DNA from: Burkholderiales bacterium
Lineage (GTDB): Bacteria > Pseudomonadota > Gammaproteobacteria > Burkholderiales > Burkholderiaceae_C
Direction of reading: 5' to 3'
NCBI GenBank assembly: GCA_947448105.1
Contig: CANFNE010000041.1
Span: forward strand, 1-12,865
Length of the DNA: 12,865 bases
Shown here: positions 1 to 10,900 of the stretch, in pieces
How the letters are laid out: the number at the start of each line of letters is the position of its first letter
Position numbering within the stretch: position 1 is the stretch's first letter
Translations under genes and position numbers: made by a program
Notes under the pieces: model-generated
What the model saw: the letters and a program-made list of their open reading frames with translations, nothing else
Database searches by the model: none
What the model was told of the DNA's origin: nothing

Positions 1-1833
1 CACATTGGGCAGTCCGAGGAAAAGGGCTTCTACGTCCTTGTCGTCTGAGCAGACGAAAAACCGGCGCTGTTCGCTGTTTTTTACCACCTCGTACAAACTT
101 TTTTCGTCTGCACCATTGGCGCCAAAATCGGTCTTGCGGATTTGTATCCCGAAGAACTCACCCAATTGATTTTCTTTCAGAAAATCCTCGGCCATTTTCC
201 GAATACCGCCTTGGATCATGAGTTCACGCACTTGGGCGCGCACATTGCTCGTGTCCAGATAAGTGGGTATGAGCGGCGTGTGGTAATGCACATCACGGGT
301 ATCTGAATTCAGGTACGCCACTGCCGCGTCCAAGGTCTGCAATTGCAGGGGCGACGCATTTTTCACCCCCATGGCGAGGTGGTCCTCGGTCATGAAGAAA
401 TGAAATTTGTCTTTCTCCGGCACGTAAGTAGACAACTCGCGCTCAATGACGTCGAGCTTGTTTTCAAAGAGCTCGTCAAAGCCCGCGCCACACCAGTTGT
501 TGCGCGGCCAGACCACCAGCGGTTTGAGTCCTGCGGCCTTGGCCAGCATCAAGCCGGAAACCAGCCCGTTAAACCGGTTGCCAAAACCTCCGTCGCAATA
601 AATATGCATGGTGCGCGTGGCAGTCGGCGCGATGACAGTTGGTGCGATCGGCACACTTTGCGCGTCTGCGCCATCGTCAGGCACACCGTACAAACGCGCG
701 ATCGTCCGCGCAGCGGCGTCCCAGGTGTAGCGCTGGGCCTGGGCAAGCGCCGCGTCGCGGGTGCTCACGTCACCCGGACCCCGGTCAGCGGCCTGGCGCA
801 TCAAATCCATCAGCACCGGCAAGTGGGGCTCCAGCCAGCAGGCGTTGTCCATGGCGCCCAGCGGCCCACGGTGAAAGGTGGAAGCGATGCGCGACACCGC
901 CGCCCCGTGGCAAAAATCGTCGGTCGATCCGCCAGACGTCACGATCACCGGCCTACCGCAGGCCAAAGCCTCTAGCACCGGCAGGTTGAAGCCTTCGGCC
1001 CGGTAGGGCGACACATAGCAGTCGCTCACGTTGTACAGCTGGCACAGCTCGGACTGCGACATATTGGACGACACCACGGCCACGGCGGCCAGGAGCGCGT
1101 CGGTCACCAATTCCGGGTGTTTCACCGACAATGTGCGCAGCGTTGAAGCCACCGACAAACCGTAGAGCTGGCTCCCGTCCTTGAGGATCAACCGGGCCTT
1201 GGGCATGTCGGGCAGCAGGCGGGCAAAGGCCTCGACCAGCAGATCAACACCTTTGTTCCAGGTGGGCGCGCCCACATTGAGAAACACCATGGCGTCCGGC
1301 GCAAAACCCAGGTTGGCACGGTTGTGTTGGCGCTCTTCCTCGCTCAAGGGTCGAAACACCTCCGTATCCACGCCGTGCGGCAACACCCGGATGCCGTGCT
1401 CGGCAAATCCGTAGTCCAGCAAACGGTCGCGCGCCCAGCGTGAAGGCGTTACGACCAAATCAGCGTCGCGGGTGTAATTCGCAAGCGGAGGTTGCGGGTC
1501 GTCAAAATAACTGGGGTCCAGCCCAAACTCTGTCACCGCAAAGGTCAGGTTCTGGGCTTTGGTTGGGGTGATCGGACGAAACGGTGCATAAATCCGAAAC
1601 ACACAGTCCGCGTCACTGGCCGCCAGCGCGGGCAAGTCTGCGATGAGTTTTGCATTGGCCTCACCAAAGCCTGCGCTGTTGTTTTTGGCGGTCCAGTGCG
1701 CCATGGAAAATGGCATGTCATTGTGGAAAAGTTGAAACTTTCCCAACCGTGACAAAGCCAATATCTGGTGCTGGTTCACCATGGCAAAGGAATGGTTGAC
1801 GCCCCTCCAGCCTTCAATCAGCAATCGTTTCAT
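1..1833 (-). CDS. Two-domain glycosyltransferase: GT4-type N-terminal domain fused to a fucosyltransferase-like C-terminal domain (3' end beyond window)
   Basis: The frame reads 611 codons without a stop from ATG at 1833 to the window edge, so the C-terminus is missing. Residues 1 to about 382 look like a retaining GT-B glycosyltransferase of family GT4. They begin MKRLLIEGWRG and contain TPSRWARD, then LPHGVDTEVFRP (His153), GAPTWNKGVD (Lys194) and EGFNLPVLE, the E-x7-E motif with Glu280 and Glu288 that binds the nucleotide-sugar donor in this family. A Pro/Ala/Thr linker (about 383-408) leads to a second domain starting at Met409. That domain has YCDGGFGNRFNG, WPRNNWCGAGFDELF and GIQIRKTDFG (Arg566, Lys567, Asp569), which resemble the glycine loop and H-x-R-R-x-D motif of fucosyltransferases (GT11, GT23/NodZ and O-FucT types). 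The donor and acceptor sugars cannot be read from sequence. In-frame ATGs also exist at 1860 and 1848; 1833 is preferred because GAGG lies 7 nt upstream. The gene lies 108 bp downstream of the giant repeat protein, in the same direction. Confidence 0.88.
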   Translation of the reverse strand, partial: MKRLLIEGWRGVNHSFAMVNQHQILALSRLGKFQLFHNDMPFSMAHWTAKNNSAGFGEANAKLIADLPALAASDADCVFRIYAPFRPITPTKAQNLTFAVTEFGLDPSYFDDPQPPLANYTRDADLVVTPSRWARDRLLDYGFAEHGIRVLPHGVDTEVFRPLSEEERQHNRANLGFAPDAMVFLNVGAPTWNKGVDLLVEAFARLLPDMPKARLILKDGSQLYGLSVASTLRTLSVKHPELVTDALLAAVAVVSSNMSQSELCQLYNVSDCYVSPYRAEGFNLPVLEALACGRPVIVTSGGSTDDFCHGAAVSRIASTFHRGPLGAMDNACWLEPHLPVLMDLMRQAADRGPGDVSTRDAALAQAQRYTWDAAARTIARLYGVPDDGADAQSVPIAPTVIAPTATRTMHIYCDGGFGNRFNGLVSGLMLAKAAGLKPLVVWPRNNWCGAGFDELFENKLDVIERELSTYVPEKDKFHFFMTEDHLAMGVKNASPLQLQTLDAAVAYLNSDTRDVHYHTPLIPTYLDTSNVRAQVRELMIQGGIRKMAEDFLKENQLGEFFGIQIRKTDFGANGADEKSLYEVVKNSEQRRFFVCSDDKDVEALFLGLPNV

Positions 1834-1840
1834 CGCGCAG

Positions 1841-1844
1841 CCTC
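1841..1844 (-). promoter_or_regulatory. Probable ribosome binding site of the glycosyltransferase gene
   Basis: On the minus strand GAGG is followed by seven bases and then ATG at 1833. The two upstream in-frame ATGs (1860 and 1848) have no comparably placed purine-rich match, although GGCGGG lies in front of 1860 as part of the hairpin. This site therefore decides the start in favour of 1833. The match is short, so confidence is moderate. Confidence 0.5.
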
Positions 1845-1866
1845 GCATACCAGGCCACATTCCAAC

Positions 1867-1890
1867 CCGCCGTGTCCTGGGACACGGCGG
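1867..1890. terminator. Perfect GC-rich inverted repeat between the two genes; possible terminator or attenuator
   Basis: The arms CCGCCGTGTCC and GGACACGGCGG are perfect reverse complements separated by two bases. They would fold as a 10-bp stem with a 4-nt loop. The hairpin starts about 50 bp after the stop codon of the giant gene and ends 33 bp before the preferred glycosyltransferase start. No run of T follows it on either strand, so it is not a textbook intrinsic terminator. It could protect the 3' end of the giant transcript, reduce read-through into the glycosyltransferase gene, or bind a dimeric protein. The structure is seen directly; the role is inferred. Confidence 0.5.
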
Positions 1891-1941
1891 TGGCAAACGT
1901 CAAATAAATCCATTGATTACCAGTAGTTGTGTGTCAATGTC

Positions 1942-4900
1942 CTATTTTGGCATGGTGAACACGGCCAGATTGACAGCCGTTGGCGCTTCTAGTTTGGGGC
2001 GCACATCGACGGCGGCGAGCTGGGCCGCTTGCGCTTGCACCGCACCCGAAAGCAGCGGCTGACCCGAGAGGGCTGCCGGGTCCACGGGCTTGCCGTTGGC
2101 GTCGAACAGTCGCATCGCACCGACCAGGCTGGCCACTGCCAAAGCAGGTGCCGCACCGCTGCTGCTGCCAGCCGCCAGGGCGCCGCTTGCACTAGGCACA
2201 GGCGTGACCACTGTTTCAAACGATGCGATCGCTTGTGCCAGGCCACTGACCTTGGCGCCAAGGTCGGACGCCGCAGCCAGCGCGCCGCTTGCAGGCACCG
2301 CACTCACCGGCGTAGCAACGGGTGCCGTCGGCTGCACCGCAAACCAGACGTCGGCTGCCGCATGGCTGGCGCCGTCGGCGGTCTGGTAGCTCGAGGTCAG
2401 GCCCACCATGTTGCCATTGTCGAACGCCGTACCTGTGCTGGTCTGCAAGCTGAGCTGGGTAATACCCAACGAGTCCAGCGTGCGAACCTCGCCCGAACTG
2501 CTGACACCGTCCGAGTTGGCGTCCACCCAGACCCGCAGATCAGCAAAGCCGCTGTCGGAACTGCTGACCACGCCGTCGTGGTTGCTGTCGAGTTCTGCCA
2601 GTGCCACGTAGCCATCGGCCGCCTTGCTGCCATCGGCCAGCACGGTAGAGGAACCGAACAACTCCGATCCGTCATTGATCGCGCCATCGTGGTTGCGGTC
2701 CATCACCAACAGTCCATCGCCCTGGCTGACCCAGCCCGTGTTGATGGCCGCACCCGTGGCCAGCAGGTCAAACTGCACGCCGGATGACAGTGCCAAGGTC
2801 TTGACGCCGTCGCCATTCAAGTCCAGCACGATGGGGGTCACATAGGCGGCCGCCTGCAGCGCGCTGAAGGCTGAAGTTTGCAAGGCAGTCAGACCGGAGC
2901 CGATCGCGGCCACTTGATCCACTGACATGGCAACCAAGTCTGCGGTGGGGAGCACTACCAACTGGCTGGCGGTTAGCGCGGCAACCTGGCTGGTAGTTAG
3001 CGCGGCAATTTGGCTCGTGCTCAGGCTTATGGCCTGCTTGGTCGTCAAGACTGCGATTTGTGCGTCGGTCAGAGCGGCCACCTGGGCCGTGGTCAGACTG
3101 GCCACCTGCTTGGTCAACGACGCCACTACCTGGGCCGTGGTCAGGGCAGCCACCTGATCGGTGGACATCGCCTGGATATTTGCGGTGGTCAACACCGCCC
3201 AATCCGCCGTCTCCATGTAAGTCAGCTGGTCTGTCGTCAGCGCCGACACGTTGTCGGTGCTCAGGCCCAGCACCTGCTTGGTGGTGAGTGCCACGACCTG
3301 TTCAGACGTCAGGGCCGCCACTTGCGCAGTCGACAGCGCTTGCAAGTTGGCCGTGGTCATCACCGCCAGGTCTTTTGTCGTCATGGCCACCAGCTGGTCT
3401 GTCGTCAAGGCCGACACGTTGGCGGTGCTCAGTCCCAGCACTTGCTTGGTGGTCAGCGCTTCCACCTGCGCTGTGGTCAGCGCAGCCACTTGGTCGGTGG
3501 AGAGGGCCTGCAGACTGGCGGTGGTAAACACCGCGAAGTCTTCGGTCTCGATTGCCACCAATTGGTCTGTGGTCAGCGCTGCCACATTGGCCGTGCTCAG
3601 TCCAAGGAACTGCTTGGTCGTCATCGCAACCACTTGGTCAGTACTCAGTGCCGCCACTTGTGTGGTGCCCATGGCCACCAACTGCTTGGTGGTCAAGACT
3701 GCTACCTGCTCGACAGTGATCGCCAGCACCTGCGCTGTGGACAGCGCCGCGACTTGGGCTGTGGTCAGCACCGCCACGTCATTGGTTTCCAGCACGGCAA
3801 TCTGGTCGGTGGTGAGCGCGCTGACATTGGCCGTGCTCAGTCCAAGCACCTGCTTGGTGGTCAAGGCGGCAACATGCGCGGTGGTCAGGGCACTGATCTG
3901 GTCGGTCGACATGGCTTGCAGGTTGGCTGTCGTCAGCACCACCACATCGTCGACTTCCATGGCTACTACTTGGTCCGTCGTCAAGGCGGACACATTGGCC
4001 GTCGACAAGGCGAGCACCTGGCTGGTGGTCAAAGCCACCACTTGGGCCGTCGTCAGCGCAGCGAATTGGGCGGTTGAGAGCGCCCGCACATTGGCGGTGG
4101 TCAGCACGGCCACGTCGTCAATCACCATGGCCACCAATTGATCGGTGGTCAGCGCGCTGACGTTGGCGGTCGACAAGCCCAAGGCCTGCGCCGTGGTCAG
4201 CACCTCGACTTGCGCCGTGGTCAAGGCCTCCACCTGGCTGGTGGTCAAGCTGCGAAGCTGCGCGGTCGTCAGTACCGACACCTGCCCGGTAGTCAAGGCC
4301 ACCACTTGTGCCGTGGACAGCGCCTGCATATTGGCCGTGTTCAGCACCACCAGGTCTTCGGTCTCCAGGGCTTCCATCTGCTCTGTGGTCAAGGCACTGG
4401 CATTGGCCGTACTCAGACCCAAGACTTGCTTGGTAGTGAGCGCCACGATCTGGGCCGTCGTCATGGCCGCGACTTGGTCGGTGGACATGGCGCGCAGGTT
4501 GGCGGTGGTCATGACCGCCAGGTCTTCCACCAGCAAGGCGGCAACCTGGGCCGTCGTCAGTGCGTTGGCGTTGGCCGTGGTCATGCCCAACACCTGCGCG
4601 GTCGTCAGCACCGCAATCTGATCGGTGGTTATCGAAGCAAGCTGGGCCGTCGTCAGTGCCACCACCTGTTTGGTCGTCATTGCTTGCACTTGTGCGGTGG
4701 TCATGGCGACCAACTGGTCCGTGGAAAGTGCTTGTACGTTGGCCGTAGTCAACACAACCAGGTCTTCGGTCTCCAGTGCCACGATTTGGTCTGATGTCAG
4801 GGCATTGACATTGCCGGTGCTCAGTCCCAGCGCCTGTGCAGTCGTCAAAGCCACGACCTGTTCGGTCGTCATCGCAGCGATTTGCGCCGTCGACAGTGCC

Positions 4901-7900
4901 CGCAGATTGGCGGTGGTCAGCACAGCCACGTCTGCGGTTTCCATCGCTGCAATTTGATCACTGGTGAGCGCGTTGGCGTTGGCAGTCGACAGGCCCAGTG
5001 CCTGCTGGGTTGTCAAAGCCACCACTTGCTCGGTAAGCATGGCAGCGATCTGTGCCGTAGAAAGTGCGCGCACATTGGCCGTCGTCAGCACCTCCACGCC
5101 TGCAGTAGTGAGCGCCACGATTTGGGCAGTCGTCAAGGCTCTGGCATTGCTGGTGCTCAAACCTGCGACCTGGGCCGTGGTCAATATGGCGATCTGCTCG
5201 ACGGTCAGGGACGCGATCTGTGCAGTCGACAAAGCCTGCAAATTGGCCGTGGTCAGCTCCACCAGGTCCACCGTCTCCATCGCGACGATTTGCGCCGTGG
5301 TCAACGCAGCCGCATTGGCAGCACTCAGACCCAGCACCTGCGCTGTCGTAAGGGCCACGATTTGGTCCGTTCCCATCGCCGCAATCTGCGCCGTCGACAG
5401 TGCGCGCAGGTTGGCTGTGGTCAGTACGGCAACGTCGTCCGTCTCCAGTGCCGCAATCTGCGCCGTGCTCAGGGCGGCGGCGTTGGTTGTCGTCAGGGCC
5501 AGCACTTGTGCTGTGGTCAGGGACACGATTTGGGCGGTGGTCAGGGCTATCAACTGGGCGGTTGAGAGGTTGTTCAACTGCGCCGTGGTGAGCGCCTGCA
5601 CCTGCTCTGTCGTTACCGCAGCAATTTGCGCCGTGCTCAGTGCGCGCAGATTGGCGGTGGTCATGACTACTACGTCAGCAGTCTCCATGGCCGCGAGTTG
5701 CGCAGTCGTCAGGGCCGCTACGTTGGCCGTGCTCAGTCCCACGACTTGGGCCGTGGTCAGGGCCACGATCTCATCGGTGGTCATGGAGGCCACTTGGGCC
5801 GTGGACAGGGCGCGCAGGTTGGCCGTGGTCAACACTGCCAGGTCGTCCGTCTCCATCGCCACGATTTGGGCGGTGGTCAGGGCGGCGGCGTTGGCCGTGC
5901 TCAGTCCCAGCACTTGTGCTGTGGTCAGGGCGACGATCTGGTCGGTCGTCATGGACGCCAACTGGCTTGCCGACAAGGCGTTCAAGTCGGTGGTGGTCAG
6001 TACGGCGACGTTGTCGGTCAACAGGGCCACGATTTGCGCCGTGCTCAGGGCGTTGGCGTTGGCCGTGCTCAGGCCCAGGGCCTGCGCCGTCGTCAGGGCG
6101 GCAATCTGGCTGGTCGTCAGGGCCAGCATTTGCGCCGTGCTCAGGCCGTTGATTTGCTGGGTGCTGAGCACTTGCAGCTGCTCGGTGGTGATGGACACCA
6201 CTTGGGCTGTGGACAGCGCACGAACCTGGGCTGTGCTCAGTACCGAGAGGTCGGCGGTTTCCATGGCCGCGACTTGCGCCGTGGTCAACGCGTTGACGTT
6301 GGCAGTGCTCAGGCCGTAGACCTGTGCAGTGCCCAGGGCCACCACTTGGTCGCTGCTCATGGCCGCAATCTGCGCCGTAGACAGTGCGCGCAGGTTGGCT
6401 GTGGTCAGTACGGCAACGTCGTCCGTCTCCAGTGCCGCAATCTGCGCCGTGCTCAGGGCGGCGGCGTTGGCCGTGCTCAGTCCCAGCACTTGTGCTGTGG
6501 TCAGGGCGACGATTTGGCTGGTGCTCATGGCAGCGACTTGCGTTGCCGAAAGCGCGCGCAGGTTTGCCGACGTCAAGACCTCCAGGTCGTCGGTCGTGAT
6601 CGCAAGAATCTGCTTAGTCGTCAGCGCGTTAGCGTTGGCCGTGCTCAGGCCCTCCACCTGGGCAGTCGTCAAGGCGGCGATCTGGCTGGTGGTCAGCGCA
6701 GCCATTTGCGCCGTAGCCAAGCCATTGACCTGGTAAGTCGTCAAAGCGACAAGCTGGTCTGTTCCCAGTGCGGCCACCTGTGCAGTCGACAGCGCTTGCA
6801 GATTGGCCGTGGTCAGCACGACCAGGTCATCGGTTGCCAAAGCCACGAGTTGCGCCGTGGTCAGTGCGTACACATTGGCAGTGCTCAATCCCACGGCTTG
6901 CGCGGTGGTCAGCGCGACCAACTGGTCGGTCGTCAGCGCTGCGATTTGCGTGGCAGCGAGCGAGCGCAGGGTGACGGTCGTCAGGGCCTGCACGTCATCC
7001 GTGGCAAGCGCGGCGATCTGGCGGGTGGTCAGCGCATTCGCGTTGGCGGTGCTCAGGCCTGCAATCTGTGCGGTGGTGAGCGCATCAATTTGGCCGGTCA
7101 CCAGGGCAGCCACTTGGGCGGTTGTCAAGGTGTTGACCTGCTGGGTCGTCAGGGCTGCCACTTGGTCAGTGGTCAAGGTGACGACTTGGGCGCTTGTCAA
7201 GGCTTGCAGACCGGCGGTCGTCAAGGCCACGAGGTCGTCGCTGACCAGGGCCACGACTTGGCCGGTCGTCAGCGCTACCAGGTTGGCGGTGGACATTCCC
7301 GCCACCTGGGCCGTGGTCAGCGCAGCGACTTGGTCCGTGGTCAAGGCGGCGGCTTGCGCCGTCGTCAAACCAAACACCTGTTTGGTTGTCAGTTCGACCA
7401 GTTGCGCCGTGGTGAGTGCTGTCACCTGGGCGGTGGACAGTGCACGCACATTGGCCGTCGTCAGAACCACCAGATCCTGCGTCTCGATCGCAACCATTTG
7501 GTCGGTGGTCAAGGCAGAGACATTGGCCGTGCTCATGCCCACGAACTGTTGGGTGGTCATCGCCACCACCTGGTCGGTGGTCAGTGCGGCCACCTGGGCC
7601 GCAGACAGCACGCGCAGGTTGGTGCTGGTCAGTACCGCCAGGTCGTCTGTTTCGATCGCGGCAATCTGCGCAGTGGTCAGCGCTTTGGCATTGGCCGTGC
7701 TTAGACCATAGGTCTGGGCGGTGGTCAGCGCCACAACTTGCGCGGTCGTCAGGGCGGCGAACTGCGACGTCGTCAGCGCATTGACCTGCTTGGTCGTCAA
7801 GGCTTCAATCTGATTGGTGGCGAGCGCGGCGACCTGGGCCGTCGACAGTGCCTGCAAGGTGGCAGTCGTCAAGACGACCACGTCCTCGGTTTCCATCGCC

Positions 7901-10900
7901 GCGATTTGGTCGGTCGTCAGCGCGTTGGCGTTGGCGGTGCTCAAGGCCACGATTTGTTTGGTGGTCAGTGCGACCACCTGGTCGGTGGTCAGTGCGGCCA
8001 TCTGCGTTGCCGACAAGGTGCGCAGATTGGTCGTTGTCAGCACAGCCACTGCGTCCGTCAAGAGCGCCGCCACTTGGGCCGTGGTCAGTGCGCTGGTGTT
8101 GGCAGTACTCAAGCCCAGCACTTGGGCCGTGGTCAAGGCCGCGGCCTGGGCCGTGGTCAATGCCGCGAGTTGTGCGGTGGAGAGCGCACGCATATTGGTG
8201 GTGCTCAGCTCGGCCAGGTCGCCGACCTCAATCGCCGCCACCTGTTCGGTGGTCAGCGCATTGGCGTTGGCCGTGGTCAATCCGATCACCTGGGCGCTGC
8301 TCAGTGCCACGATTTGGTCGGTGGTGAGGGACGCCATCTGCGCGGTACTCAGGCCCGACAGCTGTGCGGTGCTCAAAGTCAGCACTTGGTCGGTGGTCAG
8401 AGCGACCAGTTGCGCGGTGGAAAGTGCGCGCAGGTTGGCCGTGGTCAACACCGCAAGGTCATCGGTCTCAAGGGCCGCAACTTGTTCCGTCGTCAAAGCC
8501 GTGACGTTGGCAGTGCTCAATGCGAGCACCTGTGCCGTCGTCAACGCGATAACTTGGTCGGTTGTCAGCGCGGCCATCTGCGTTGCAGACAGTACCCGCA
8601 GATTCGCCGTGGTCAGCTCGGCCAAGTCACCGACTTCCAGTGCCGCGACCTGCGCTGTGGTCAACGCGCCCACATTGCCGGTGCTGAGCGCCAAGACCTG
8701 GCGCGTGGTCAAGGATATGACCTGGTCGGTGCTAAGCGCGGCCGTCTGCGAAGTCGTCAGTCCGACCACTTGTGCCGTGGTCAAGGACTCCACTTGCGCC
8801 GTCGACAGGGCAGCCAGTTGCTCCGTAGAGAGCGCCTGCAATACGGTTGTCGTTACCGCAGTCAAATCATCCGTGGTCAGGGCAAGGATTTGGTCTGTAG
8901 TGAAGGCACTCGCGTTGGCCGTGCTCAGTCCCAGCGCCTGGGCCGTGGAGAGTGCAGCAATCTGCTCCGTCGTCAGCGCAGCCGTCTGGGCGGTGGACAA
9001 GGCATTGACATTGGCAGTGCTCAGGCCGGCAACTTGTGCCGTGGTCAGCGCAGTCACCTGCGCCGTCGTAAGCGCCGGCACCTGTGCGGTGCTCAAGGCC
9101 TGCAGATGGGCCGTGGTGAGTACCACCACATCGTCCGTCTCCAGGGCTGCGATCTGGGCCGTGGTCAGAGCGGATACGTTGTCAGTACTCAGTCCAAGAA
9201 CCTGGGCCGTCGTCAGGGCCACCACCTGGGCGGTGGTCAGCGCAGCGACCTGGGCGGTCGTCAGCGCCCGCACCACGGCGGTGGTCAATACCGCCATGTC
9301 TTCGGTCTCTAGCGCTACGACTTGCTTGGTGGTCAGGGCGCTGGCATTGCTGGTCGTCAAGCCCACAAAATGTGCGGTAGTAAGGGCCGCGACTTGGGCC
9401 GTCGTCAGCGACGCAAACTGTGCCGTGCTCAGGCTGTTGATTTGTGCCGTGCTCAGTACCGCCAGATGGTCGCTGCCCAAGGCCACGAGCTGCGCTGTGG
9501 ACAGGGCACGCAGGTTCGCCGTTGTCAGCACCGACAGATCGCCGGTTTCCATGGCTGCAATCTGGGCCGTGGTCAGCGCATTGGCATTGGCCGTGCTCAG
9601 GCCCACCACTTGGTCCGTTGTCAGGGCCACTACCTGGTCGGTGCTCAAGGCGGCGATTTGCGCCGTGCCCATGGCCCGCAGATTGGTGGTGGTCAGGACA
9701 GCAAGGTCTGCAATTTCCAGCGCAGCCACCTGGGCAGTGGTCAATGCACTGGTGTTGGCCGTACTCAAACCAAGCACCTGTGCCGTGGTCAGCGCCACGA
9801 TCTGGGCTGTCGTGAGCGAGGCCAGTTGCTTGGTGGACAGGGCTTGCAATTGGGCCGTGGTCAGCACTGCCAGGTCGTCGGTTTCCAGCGCCACCAGTTG
9901 GGCCGTCGTCAACGCGCTCACATTGGCGGTGCTCAAACCCATCGCCTGGGCGGTGGTGAGCGCCACGATTTGGTCGGTCGTCAGCACCGCCATCTGCGCC
10001 GTGCTCAGGGCCAGCAACTGGCCTGTGCTCAGCACCGCCACTTGGTCGGTCGTCAGTGCCGTGACTTGGTCTGTGGTCAGCGCTCGCAGATGGGCCGTGG
10101 TCAGAACGGCCAGGTCGTCGGTCTCCAGGGCCAGCAGTTGCGCCGTGGTCAGCGCGCTGACGTTGGCCGTGCTCAAGCCATAGGCCTGGGCAGTGGTCAA
10201 GGCCACGATCTGGTCGGTCGTCAGGGCTGCGACCTGTGCGGTCGACAGGGCTTGCAGGTTTGCCGTCGTCAGCACGACAAAGTCTTCGGTCTCTAGTGCC
10301 TCGATCTGTGCCGTTGTCAATGCGTTGACGTTGGCGGTACTCAGGCCCAGGGATTGTGCCGTGCTCAGTGCCGCGATCTGCGCAGTCGTCAGCGCCGCAG
10401 TCTGTGCAGTACTCAGGGCGACGATTTGGGCAGTACCCAACGCGACGAACTGGTCCGTGGTGATCGCTTCCAACTGCGCTGTGCTCAGCGCGCGCACGTT
10501 GGCGGTGGTCAATGCCGCCAGGTCGTCCGTCTCCATGGCGACCAACTGGTCGGTGGTGAGCGCAGCCACGTTGGCGGTACTCAGGCCATAGGCCTGGTCA
10601 GTGCTCAGGGCCACGATCTGGTCCGTGCTGAGTGCGCCGACCTGGGCGGTCGAGAGCGCCCGCAGGTTGGCCGTGGTCAGAACCGCAAAGTCTTCGGTTT
10701 CCAGTGCAGCGAGCTGCGCCGTCGTCAACGCGTTGGCATTGGCCGTACTCAAGCCCAGCGCTTGCTCTGTGGTCAATGCGACGATCTGGTCGGTGGTCAA
10801 GGCCGCAGTCAGCGCGGTGCCCATGGCCACCAACTGCGCGGTGCTCAGTGTGATGAACTGGTCCGTCGTGAGAGCCGCCACCTGTGCGGTGGACATGGCG

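Noticed and set aside
549..746. Small minus-strand reading frame of 65 codons
   Set aside because: It overlaps the glycosyltransferase gene in another frame, where the main frame shows conserved enzyme motifs.
343..975. Plus-strand reading frames opposite the glycosyltransferase (also 639-989 and 1181-1414)
   Set aside because: They are Arg/Pro-rich antisense shadows of a high-GC gene, without recognisable domains.
1909..1937. Promoter for the glycosyltransferase with a perfect TTGACA at 1937-1932 (minus)
   Set aside because: No acceptable -10 box lies at 16-18 bp spacing (AATGGA at 17), and a hairpin follows. The hexamer alone is not enough.
2488..2835. Classical RTX calcium-binding nonapeptides
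   Set aside because: No GGxGxD repeats are present; the loops are of the D-x-N-x-D-G EF-hand type.
5626..7704. Long open frame on the plus strand (692 codons), and a similar one at 7814-10183 (789 codons)
   Set aside because: Both lie opposite the octad array. A 24-bp unit that lacks a stop in some antisense frame lacks it in most copies, so long shadow frames are expected. They read as Gly/Arg/His/Gln-rich or Ala/Val-rich repeats with no independent start signal or domain.
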